In this document: piece after piece, positions 8,773-15,927 of the stretch | Layout: the number at the start of each line of letters is the position of its first letter | How positions within the stretch are numbered: position 1 is the stretch's first letter | Origin: Arthrobacter sp. YN | GTDB taxonomy: Bacteria > Actinomycetota > Actinomycetes > Actinomycetales > Micrococcaceae | Reading direction: 5' to 3' | Length of the DNA stretch: 64,000 nt | Assembly (NCBI RefSeq): GCF_002224285.1 | Contig: NZ_CP022436.1 | Location: 1,736,001-1,800,000 of the forward strand | Position numbers and translations under genes: made by a program | The notes under the pieces: model-generated | What the model was told of the DNA's origin: nothing | What the model saw: the letters and a program-made list of their open reading frames with translations, nothing else | Database searches by the model: none

Positions 8773-9180
8773 TCAGGCGTGGGCGGAAGCTACGGTTGCC
8801 TTGTCCTGGGACAGGGCAACACCCAGCAGGACCACAGCGCTGGCGAGGTGCAGCACATTGTCTGCGCCGTTGAGGGCGATGATGTTCAGGGACGAACCCA
8901 CCAGGAAGAGTCCGAGGATACCCACCAGCAGGTACACACCGCCTACTGCCGTGTTGACTGATTTGGACAGCGTGACGCTGTTCATGCCGGCGTACAGAAG
9001 GGCGGCGCCGATGGCCAGGTGGATGATGTTGTGAAGCGGGTTCACGGCGAAGATGATCAAGTTGGCGCCTTCGGTGGCGAAGAAGCCGATTCCCGAGGTG
9101 ACAAAGAATCCGAGCACGCCTACCAGGAGGTAGACGGCTCCGAAGATGGTGGCGATCAGGCGATTGGGCGAAGTACGCAT
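8773..9180 (-). CDS. DUF4383 membrane protein
   Basis: A 135-residue protein with four membrane helices. It fits DUF4383: an N-terminal helix with GAVYLLVGVLGFF, a conserved NPLHNIIHLAIGAALL motif in the second helix, and an internal echo of it in NGADNVLHLASAVVLL near the end. The two halves (GVYLLVG repeated, HxxHLA repeated) suggest an ancient internal duplication. The function of DUF4383 is unknown. It is probably first in a two-gene operon with the His-tailed membrane protein downstream. Confidence 0.85.
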   Translation of the reverse strand: MRTSPNRLIATIFGAVYLLVGVLGFFVTSGIGFFATEGANLIIFAVNPLHNIIHLAIGAALLYAGMNSVTLSKSVNTAVGGVYLLVGILGLFLVGSSLNIIALNGADNVLHLASAVVLLGVALSQDKATVASAHA

Positions 9181-9225
9181 GGTCCGAACCTTCCGGTGAT
9201 GGCCGGATATTCCGGCCGTCCTGCT

Positions 9226-9243
9226 GAGCCCCGGGTGGGGCTC
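9226..9243 (-). terminator. Short GC hairpin downstream of the Pro-rich gene
   Basis: GAGCCCC and GGGGCTC pair around a 4-nt loop, 66 bp past the stop of the gene ending at 9309. A second inverted repeat, GGCCGGA-TAT-TCCGGCC (9201-9217), follows it just before the DUF4383 start. Confidence 0.5.
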
Positions 9244-9308
9244 TCAAGCAGTGATTCGGACCATAAGCGCAGGTGGATGGGTGGTGGTACGGAAATTCTT
9301 TCCGGCGG

Positions 9309-10025
9309 CTAGGGGCGGAGGCGGATGCTGCTCATCTTGAGGTCGTTGCTGCCCTCGAAGACGTAGTGGAGATCGATGGTCTTGCCGTCGCATTGCAAGG
9401 TGCCGGAGAGATCGGCCTTGTTGTTGCCGTTGTTGTTGTTGACGTTCACCGAGTTATAGTTCGGCTTGCACGAGCTATCCAGTTCCAGGCTGGCAATGCC
9501 GTCCACGAACGACTCCTTGTCCAGCTCGTCCTTCAGTGGCTGGCTCAGGTAATTGTCGTAAGCCTGCTCGGTTTGGCCTGAGACCACTAAGTTGGTGAAT
9601 TCGTCCGCCAAGGACCTGGCTTTTGACGTCGCATTGCCCACCAGGTTGACCAGCAGGAGTACGCCCACCACTGCCAGCACGATCACGCCGGCAACGATAC
9701 TGAGGACGATCCACAAAACCTTCCTGCTCTTCCGGGCCGGTGGCTGGCCGAATTGGCCCGGAGGGTACTGCCCGGACTGGAATTGGCCCTGCGGATAGGG
9801 GTTCTGGGCGTACGGCTCCTGGCCGGGCGCTGCGTACTGGGGCGCGCCGGTTTGGGGGCCACCGGTTTGTGGGCCGCCGGCTTGGGGAGCAGCGGACGAC
9901 GGCGGCTGTTGCCACTGCGGCGCACCGCCGGTCTGAGGGGGGTACCCGGGCCCTGGCGGCACCGGCGGTGGGTTCTGGCCCGGGTAGTTAGGCTCGGGTT
10001 GCTCGGGTTGTTGCGGGTTGCTCAC
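9309..10025 (-). CDS. Pro/Gln/Gly-rich single-pass membrane protein
   Basis: A 238-residue protein. Residues 1-96 are low-complexity Pro, Gln and Gly with repeated QTGGPQ units. A basic stop-transfer stretch (ARKSRK) precedes one membrane helix at about 103-129, followed by an extracellular domain of about 110 residues. The outer domain has the look of DUF4878/lumazine-binding-like folds (a helix with a DEFTNLVVSGQTEQAYDNYL motif, then beta strands). The start is GTG 10025 with AAAGGGG eight bases upstream; an in-frame upstream extension lacks a ribosome-binding site. Function unknown. Confidence 0.75.
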   Translation of the reverse strand: MSNPQQPEQPEPNYPGQNPPPVPPGPGYPPQTGGAPQWQQPPSSAAPQAGGPQTGGPQTGAPQYAAPGQEPYAQNPYPQGQFQSGQYPPGQFGQPPARKSRKVLWIVLSIVAGVIVLAVVGVLLLVNLVGNATSKARSLADEFTNLVVSGQTEQAYDNYLSQPLKDELDKESFVDGIASLELDSSCKPNYNSVNVNNNNGNNKADLSGTLQCDGKTIDLHYVFEGSNDLKMSSIRLRP

Positions 10026-10172
10026 GGTAGTGCCCCTTTCGGCAGCCTTCGGCAGCGCCACCACATGGCCGGGGTCCTCTGGCCGGCCCCCGGTACGTCC
10101 TCTTGCATCAAATCGCATGCGGGTCCGACGGGCAAGTACCGGGCTGCGAATAACCGCAGGTGAGGAGGGAGT

Positions 10173-10643
10173 TCAGTCCCCGGAGCGTCTTCCCAGGAGC
10201 GGCTGTACGCGGTACGGGATCATCTCGCGCATCGCCAGTGCTGTGTCAGTCCGTTCAACCCCATCGCAGCCGAGAATTTTTCCATTGATGCGGTAGAGGT
10301 CCTCCGCGTCCAAGGCAACAACACGCAACAGCAGGTCCGCTGAGCCCGTGAGGCCGAAGCCTTCGAGGATTTCCGGAATGTCTGCCAGGTCCTGCGCCAA
10401 GGAGGCGAGCTTTTGTTGTTGGACGTGGACCGTGATGAATGCCGTCAACGGATAGCCCAGGGCGACCGGGTTGATCCTTCGCTCAAAGGAGAGGAAGGCG
10501 TGCTTCTTCTCCAGCTGGGCCATGCGGGCTTGCACCGTATTGCGGGACAGGCCCAGCCTTTGGGCCAGCGCCACCACTGTCCCGCGGGGGTCCTTTGCCA
10601 TCGCGGAAAGGAGCCGGGTGTCAGTGCCATCCAAGGGTTGCAT
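10173..10643 (-). CDS. bkdR: Lrp/AsnC-family regulator, likely of the bkd operon
   Basis: A 156-residue regulator with an N-terminal winged helix-turn-helix (LAQRLGLSRNTVQARM, about residues 23-38) and a C-terminal RAM ligand-binding domain (about 65-145). It is divergent from the branched-chain 2-oxoacid dehydrogenase genes, the arrangement seen for BkdR in many bacteria, where branched-chain amino acids act as co-effectors. The ATG at 10643 starts right at the conserved PLDGTDTRLL helix. ATGCGC occurs three times in the 222-bp divergent region (10645, 10688 and 10720) and could be part of its binding sites. The target assignment is inferred from position. Confidence 0.8.
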   Translation of the reverse strand: MQPLDGTDTRLLSAMAKDPRGTVVALAQRLGLSRNTVQARMAQLEKKHAFLSFERRINPVALGYPLTAFITVHVQQQKLASLAQDLADIPEILEGFGLTGSADLLLRVVALDAEDLYRINGKILGCDGVERTDTALAMREMIPYRVQPLLGRRSGD

Positions 10644-10727
10644 AATGCGCAAGATTAGCACGGTGGGCTCAGCCGAGACAGGGCAGGATGCGCAATTTCC
10701 AGAAGGGTAGTTGTACCCGATGCGCGT

Positions 10728-10743
10728 TGTGAGTAGGGTCACA
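10728..10743. promoter_or_regulatory. Perfect Crp/GlxR-type palindrome before bkdABC
   Basis: TGTGAGTAGGGTCACA matches TGTGA-N6-TCACA at all ten defined positions. It sits in the middle of the divergent region between the Lrp-type regulator and the E1 alpha gene, about 120 bp upstream of the latter's preferred start. Confidence 0.6.
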
Positions 10744-10865
10744 ATTAACTTCGGCGAAGGTGCCGGAGGGCCGGTCTGCGGCAGGATCACAAGTCCAGTC
10801 AGCGCCGACGAAAACGAGCCGGAAGGTTGCGATCACCTGTGTTGACGGATCAGGCGGGCAAGGGA

Positions 10866-12008
10866 GTGCATCATGACACTCCGGGCCCTGGACATAGTGC
10901 ACAAAATCCCCTGAGGACTGGCGGCAATCTGCTCCAGTTGGTGTCGCCGGAAGGCGAGCGGATCAGCCATCCCGAATTCGATGTCTGGGTCAAGGATGTC
11001 GGAGATGAGCAGTTGTGTTCCTTGTATGAGGACATGACGGTCATCCGCCGCATCGATGCCGAGGCGACGGCACTCCAACGTCAGGGCGAACTGGCATTGT
11101 GGCCACCGCTCCTGGGCCAGGAAGCGTCGCAGATCGGCTCCAGCCGCTCCCTGCGCGATGACGAATTCGTCTTCCCCAGCTACCGCGAAAGCGGCGTCGC
11201 CTACGTTCGTGGAGCCCACCTCTCCGAGATCGCCAGGGTGTGGCGGGGCAATGCCTCCTATGGCTGGGACCCGCAGCGCATCAACCTGGCGACGCCCCAG
11301 ATCATCATCGGATCCCAGAGCCTGCACGCCACGGGCTACGCCATGGGCGTCCAGCTGGATGGAGCAAACACAGCGGTTCTGGCCTACTTCGGCGATGGCG
11401 CCACGAGTGAAGGTGACGTGAACGAGGCCATGGTGTTCGCCGCGAGTTACCAGGCTCCCGTGGTGTTCTTCTGCCAGAACAACCATTGGGCCATTTCCGA
11501 ACCTGTGCGGGTACAGTCGCACGTGCAATTGGCCGACAGACCCACCGGATTCGGAATACCGAGCATGCGGGTTGACGGCAACGATGTCCTCGCTGTCATG
11601 GCTGCCACGAGGGTAGCTCTGGACCGTGCACGCAAGGGCGGCGGGCCCACCTTCATCGAGGCCGTTACTTACCGTATGGGTCCGCACACCACAGCCGATG
11701 ACCCCACCCGGTACCGCGACCCGATCGAACTCGAAGACTGGGCCGCCAAGGATCCCATCCTGCGGCTGCGCAAGCTCCTGGAGGCCAAAGGCCTCCTCAC
11801 CGAGGACGTCGAGGCCCGCGTCACAGCGAAGGCTGATGCCGTGGCGGCCGAGCTCCGTTCCAACTGCATCGAGATGCCGGATCCGCAGCCGTTGGACGTC
11901 TTCAACCACGTCTACAGCACGCCCAATTCCTGGATCGAACGCCAGAAAGACCACTACTCGCGCTACCTGAACAGCTTCAACCAGCCAGTCGAGAAAGGTG
12001 CACTCTGA
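10866..12008 (+). CDS. bkdA: Branched-chain 2-oxoacid dehydrogenase E1 alpha
   Basis: A protein of about 380 residues, the alpha half of the thiamine-diphosphate-dependent E1. It has the ThDP/Mg motif that begins GDG (about residue 176) and ends in QNN (about 204), plus the phosphorylation-loop-like region with YRMGPHTTADDPTRYR. With E1 beta it decarboxylates branched-chain 2-oxoacids and acylates lipoyl-E2. The start is uncertain: GTG 10866 is preferred from length, but in-frame GTG 10839 and TTG 10827 are possible. It overlaps E1 beta by one base. The Lrp-type neighbour and the nearby leucine genes favour a branched-chain substrate over pyruvate. Confidence 0.88.
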   Translation: MHHDTPGPGHSAQNPLRTGGNLLQLVSPEGERISHPEFDVWVKDVGDEQLCSLYEDMTVIRRIDAEATALQRQGELALWPPLLGQEASQIGSSRSLRDDEFVFPSYRESGVAYVRGAHLSEIARVWRGNASYGWDPQRINLATPQIIIGSQSLHATGYAMGVQLDGANTAVLAYFGDGATSEGDVNEAMVFAASYQAPVVFFCQNNHWAISEPVRVQSHVQLADRPTGFGIPSMRVDGNDVLAVMAATRVALDRARKGGGPTFIEAVTYRMGPHTTADDPTRYRDPIELEDWAAKDPILRLRKLLEAKGLLTEDVEARVTAKADAVAAELRSNCIEMPDPQPLDVFNHVYSTPNSWIERQKDHYSRYLNSFNQPVEKGAL

Positions 12009-13018
12009 TGTCCAAGCTCACGTTTGCCCGGGCCATCAACGCCGGCCTCCGGAAGTCGCTCGAAAACGATCCCAAAGTGGTCCTGATGGGTGAGGATATT
12101 GGCGCGCTCGGTGGTGTTTTCCGCGTCACCGACGGACTCCAGAAAGACTTCGGAAAGCACCGGGTCATCGATTCCCCCCTAGCCGAGTCAGGCATTATCG
12201 GCACCGCGGTTGGCCTGGCCTACCGCGGCTACCGTCCAGTGTGCGAGATCCAGTTCGATGGCTTCATCTACCCTGCGTTTGACCAGATTGTCAGCCAGGT
12301 AGCCAAGATGCACTACCGCACCCAAGGGCGGGTCAGGATGCCCATCACCATCCGCGTTCCCTTCGGCGGCGGCATCGGCTCGCCCGAGCACCATTCAGAG
12401 TCGCCAGAGGCCTACTTCACCCACACCTCCGGTCTCCGGGTTGTGGCAGTGTCCAATCCGCAGGATGCCTACACCATGATCCAGCAGGCGATCGCCTCCG
12501 ATGATCCCGTTCTCTACTTTGAGCCCAAGCGTCGGTATCACGACAAGGGCGACGTGGACGAAACCATCGACCTTTCCACGGCACTTCCGTTGGACAAGGC
12601 CGCTGTGGTCAGTGCCGGTTCTGACGTGACGCTGGTTGCCTACGGTCCACTGGTGAAAACAGCCAAGGACGCCGCGATGGCAGCGGCTGACGATGGAATT
12701 TCCGTGGAAGTCATCGACCTCCGTTCACTGGCCCCCATCGACTACCCCGTGGTGGAAGCATCTGTCCGCAAGACGGGCCGCTTGGTCATCACCCACGAAG
12801 CCGGCCAGTCCGGCGGCCTGGGTGCGGAAATCGCCGCCAGCATCACTGAACGGTGCTTCCACTATCTGGAGTCTGCCCCCGTCCGCATCACCGGTTTCGA
12901 TGTGCCCTACCCCTACTCGAAGCTCGAAATGCACCACCTGCCGGATTTGGACAGGATTCTCGACGGCGTCGACCGCGCCTTGGGCCGCCCCAACTCGCTG
13001 AGTGGACTGGAAGGATGA
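12008..13018 (+). CDS. bkdB: Branched-chain 2-oxoacid dehydrogenase E1 beta
   Basis: A 336-residue transketolase-like beta subunit with an N-terminal pyrimidine-binding domain (GEDIGALGGVFRVTDGL near residue 28, FDGFIYPAFDQI near 82) and a C-terminal transketolase domain (VIDLRSLAPID near 235). The PFGGGIGSPEHHSES region carries the active-site histidines of this family. It is coupled to the genes on both sides: its ATG overlaps the E1 alpha stop and its stop overlaps the E2 start (ATGA). It forms the alpha2beta2 E1 with the preceding gene product. Confidence 0.93.
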   Translation: MSKLTFARAINAGLRKSLENDPKVVLMGEDIGALGGVFRVTDGLQKDFGKHRVIDSPLAESGIIGTAVGLAYRGYRPVCEIQFDGFIYPAFDQIVSQVAKMHYRTQGRVRMPITIRVPFGGGIGSPEHHSESPEAYFTHTSGLRVVAVSNPQDAYTMIQQAIASDDPVLYFEPKRRYHDKGDVDETIDLSTALPLDKAAVVSAGSDVTLVAYGPLVKTAKDAAMAAADDGISVEVIDLRSLAPIDYPVVEASVRKTGRLVITHEAGQSGGLGAEIAASITERCFHYLESAPVRITGFDVPYPYSKLEMHHLPDLDRILDGVDRALGRPNSLSGLEG

Positions 13019-14475
13019 CCGCCACCATGATCAAGGAATTCAGGCTGCCGGATCTTGGCGAAGGCCTCACGGAATCGGAGATCCTGAGCTGGAAGGTGGC
13101 TGTGGGGGACACCGTCACGCTGAACCAGGTGATCGCTGAGGTGGAAACCGCCAAGGCCGTTGTGGAGTTGCCCTCTCCCTTCGCAGGAGTGGTTGCAGAA
13201 CTTCATGAGCAGCCCGGCACGGTGGTGGAGGTTGGTAAGCCGATCGTATCGTTCGAGGTTGACGACGCCGGGTCCTCCAACGGGGGTCGCGCACCGACTG
13301 CTGGCACCGGTTCCGTTGGTGAGCGGACCGCCGTCGAAAGCTCTGCCGACGCCTCGCTGGCAACTGCCGGCGCTGAAGCGGTGGGAGCCCCAGCGAAACG
13401 TGAGCCGAACCTGGTGGGGTACGGCGCCGTCGTCGAACATTCCGGCCGCCCGACACGGCGCGCCCGGGGGCATGTACGGGACATCAAGGTCCCGACGGCG
13501 GCAAGGTCGGAAGCACCTGCGGCCCCGGAAGCAATGGCAACGCCGGAGGCGCCAGTGACCATCGAGCCCACAGCGGCGCGTCGGGCAGAGGAAGGAACCC
13601 CTGAGCGACCACGTTCCACTCCGCCAGTGCGAAAGCTCGCCCGTGACCTCGGGATCCATCTGGAATTGGTTCGCGGAACCGGGCCGGGCGGACTTATCAC
13701 CCGCGAGGATGTCCAGAACTTCTCCGAAGCCCCGGAAGCTCCAGCCGCAGCCCGGATTTCGGATGTACAGGGTGGGCGGGAAACAAGGACGCCGATCAAG
13801 GGAGTCAGGAAGTTCACGGCCGCCGCCATGGTGCAAAGTGCTTTCACTGCGCCGCACGTGACGGAGTTCCTGACCGTCGACGTCACGGCAACCATGGAGT
13901 TGTTGGCCCGGCTCAAAGCCAACCGGACGTTCGAAGGCTACAAGTTGACGCCGCTGACCATCGCAGCCAAGGCGGTCCTGGTGGCGCTGGGGAACAACCC
14001 GTCGCTGAATTCCCGCTGGGATGAGGCGAGCCAGGAAATTGTCCAGTTCAACTATGTGAACCTGGGCATCGCTGCAGCAACGCCGCGTGGCCTGACGGTA
14101 CCGAATATCAAGGACGCTGACCGGCTGACACTGCGTGAGCTCTCCACGGCGCTCACTGAACTGACCGATACTGCCCGGGCGGGCAAGACGTCCCCGGCGG
14201 ACTTGTCCGGGGGGACCATCTCCATCACCAATATTGGCGTGTTTGGCATCGACGCCGGGACTCCCATCCTGAACCCGGGAGAGGCCGCCATTGTGGCATT
14301 GGGTGCTGTGCGGAAGGCGCCATGGGTGGTGAATGACGAACTCGCCGTCCGCCAGGTTATGTCCCTGAGCCTGTCCTTCGACCACCGCTTGGTGGACGGC
14401 GAACAGGGGTCACGGTTCCTCGCGGATCTGGGCTCCATCCTGGCAGATCCCGCCATGGTCATGACCATGATCTAG
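13015..14475 (+). CDS. bkdC: Dihydrolipoamide acyltransferase E2
   Basis: A 486-residue E2 with one lipoyl domain (about 6-82, lipoyl lysine K47 in EVETAKAVVEL), a long Ala/Pro/Glu linker, a peripheral-subunit-binding domain (about 202-238, PVRKLARDLGI to GLITREDV) and a catalytic domain (about 260-486) ending in the active-site SFDHRLVDG motif (His near 456). It transfers the acyl group from E1 to CoA. No E3 (lipoamide dehydrogenase) gene is nearby, so E3 must be shared with other complexes. The ATG at 13015 is fixed by the ATGA overlap. Confidence 0.92.
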   Translation: MTATMIKEFRLPDLGEGLTESEILSWKVAVGDTVTLNQVIAEVETAKAVVELPSPFAGVVAELHEQPGTVVEVGKPIVSFEVDDAGSSNGGRAPTAGTGSVGERTAVESSADASLATAGAEAVGAPAKREPNLVGYGAVVEHSGRPTRRARGHVRDIKVPTAARSEAPAAPEAMATPEAPVTIEPTAARRAEEGTPERPRSTPPVRKLARDLGIHLELVRGTGPGGLITREDVQNFSEAPEAPAAARISDVQGGRETRTPIKGVRKFTAAAMVQSAFTAPHVTEFLTVDVTATMELLARLKANRTFEGYKLTPLTIAAKAVLVALGNNPSLNSRWDEASQEIVQFNYVNLGIAAATPRGLTVPNIKDADRLTLRELSTALTELTDTARAGKTSPADLSGGTISITNIGVFGIDAGTPILNPGEAAIVALGAVRKAPWVVNDELAVRQVMSLSLSFDHRLVDGEQGSRFLADLGSILADPAMVMTMI

Positions 14476-14494
14476 CGGTAACTGAAGCTGCGCC

Positions 14495-14545
14495 GGCCCA
14501 TCCCTTTACGAGTGCTTGCAGGAAACTGCGGTTAAGGGGTGGGCC
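14495..14545. terminator. Bidirectional hairpin after bkdC
   Basis: A 12-bp inverted repeat (GGCCCATCCCTT at 14495-14506 with AAGGGGTGGGCC at 14534-14545, one G-U pair) encloses a 27-nt loop, between convergent bkdC (+) and the epimerase-like gene (-). Confidence 0.6.
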
Positions 14546-14602
14546 GCCGCGCGTCAGCGGGCAGGTGGTTTCAATCCTCGGTTTGGGTCAGTCCTGGGTT
14601 GG

Positions 14603-15475
14603 TCAGTCTTCGGTGGGCGTCGTCCGGTTGGAGTGGACATTGCGCCAACTGTGTTCCGGCTCAAAACCCAGGAGCCTGCGCGCTTTGTCGATGGACAGCA
14701 TGGTTTCGTGCTCGTCCAGTTCCTTGAGGACCTCGACGCCGGGGAAGACTTCCGCGGCCAAATCGGCGCTGCTTCGGCTCATCACGGTGTCAGCGGCGGC
14801 GATGATGAAGGTCTCAAAGCCCGGCACGCCATGTTCCAGGGCTCTGACCACTGCCAGTGCACCGTCGCGGGCGTCGATGTAGCCCCACAGGTTCCATTTC
14901 CGAAGGTTTGCGTCAGAGTCGAAGGACGGGAAGGCGTCGTAGTCCTCGGGGTCCATGACGTTGGAGAAACGCAGCGCCGTGATGCTCAGTTCCGGATCCC
15001 ATCGCGTGAGCTGGATGGCCATCTGCTCCTCGAGATGCTTGACCAGCGAGTAGGTGCTTTCCGGCCGGGCCGCGTACTCCTCATCCACGGGAATGTAGGG
15101 AGGAACGATGTCGAAGGGGAGTCCCAGTACCGTCTCGCTGGAGGCATAGACCACCTTCTTGATGCCGGCCCGCCGGGCAGCCTGGAACACGTTGTAGGTG
15201 GACACCATATTGTTCTCGAAAATTGCGGCGTCGGGGGCAAGGCCTGGTGCGGGGATGGCGGCCAGGTGAACAATAGCGTCCAAGCCGTGGTGCTGGTCAT
15301 CCAAGCCCAGAATGACATCCAGCACCTGCCCGTAATTGCGGAGATCGACGCTGACGTAGCCCTTGCCACGGATGCCGGCACGGTCAATGTTGAGCACCTG
15401 GTGGCCATCCTGCGTGAGCCGTCGGACTACGCTCCTACCCAGTTTTCCGCTTCCGCCCGTGACGGCAATCCTCAT
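14603..15475 (-). CDS. NAD(P)-dependent epimerase/dehydratase-family oxidoreductase
   Basis: A 290-residue extended short-chain dehydrogenase. The Rossmann motif TGGSGKLGRSVVRRL is at residues 6-20, with an AIVHLAAIPAPG loop and a conserved serine in YASSETVLG. The catalytic YxxxK appears as YSLVK near residue 142. The family covers sugar-nucleotide epimerases and hexuronate dehydrogenases; the substrate cannot be told here. It stands alone between the bkd and DUF222 genes, in the opposite direction to bkd, and has no obvious link to branched-chain metabolism. Confidence 0.8.
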   Translation of the reverse strand: MRIAVTGGSGKLGRSVVRRLTQDGHQVLNIDRAGIRGKGYVSVDLRNYGQVLDVILGLDDQHHGLDAIVHLAAIPAPGLAPDAAIFENNMVSTYNVFQAARRAGIKKVVYASSETVLGLPFDIVPPYIPVDEEYAARPESTYSLVKHLEEQMAIQLTRWDPELSITALRFSNVMDPEDYDAFPSFDSDANLRKWNLWGYIDARDGALAVVRALEHGVPGFETFIIAAADTVMSRSSADLAAEVFPGVEVLKELDEHETMLSIDKARRLLGFEPEHSWRNVHSNRTTPTED

Positions 15476-15927
15476 GGTGTGCTCCTCGATAGTGGCTGGT
15501 CCCTGACCCTGTCGCCTTGTTGATTCAGCTGCTTTGCAGAGTCAGCAAGGTTCGAGTTTCAGCCTAGGCGGCGAGGAGGCAGAAAACAGCCTCCCAGGCT
15601 GGCCCTGGGAGTCCTAGGAAGACACGAACGACCCAAGGGCATACGAGGATAACCAAACAGGTTGCCGCTCGCTCGGGTTGCCCGCTCGCTCGGCAGTTTT
15701 TGCCGGGCAGCTTCTTTTGCCCTGGCACTACTCCGGCCTACGCAGCACAGGGCCGGACGCGCCCAGCATCAGGCCGGGTTATACGTGGGGTCCGTCCTTC
15801 GCCATGACGGGGTGCCGCCGAGCATCGGGCCTGCCCACACACCGTTATTCGGACAGTCCCATTCGGACACTCTTGGGCGCCGCCCGGCGCCGTATTTGGG
15901 CGTGTTGATGTTCTGCCAACGCTTTTC
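15476..15927. other. 452-bp intergenic region, no gene seen
   Basis: I find no convincing coding region or tRNA. It holds a hairpin (CTCCCAGG at 15591-15598 with CCTGGGAG at 15604-15611, flanked by CCTAGG on both sides) that could end leftward transcription of the HNH gene. It also has a 16/17-bp tandem direct repeat (15661-15676 and 15677-15693, GCTCGCTCGG core) and two copies of ATTCGGACA about 14 bp apart near 15848. Confidence 0.6.

Noticed and set aside
12913..14385. 490-codon open frame on the minus strand opposite bkdC
   Set aside because: An antisense frame kept open by high-GC codon bias; its translation is rich in Arg, Gly and His with no domain, while the plus strand has a complete E2. 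Similar antisense frames at 5181-6401, 21222-22553, 42148-43602 and 60684-61688 were rejected for the same reason.
15661..15693. Two adjacent 16/17-bp direct repeats, considered as a CRISPR remnant
   Set aside because: Only two copies, no spacer between them, no cas genes nearby.
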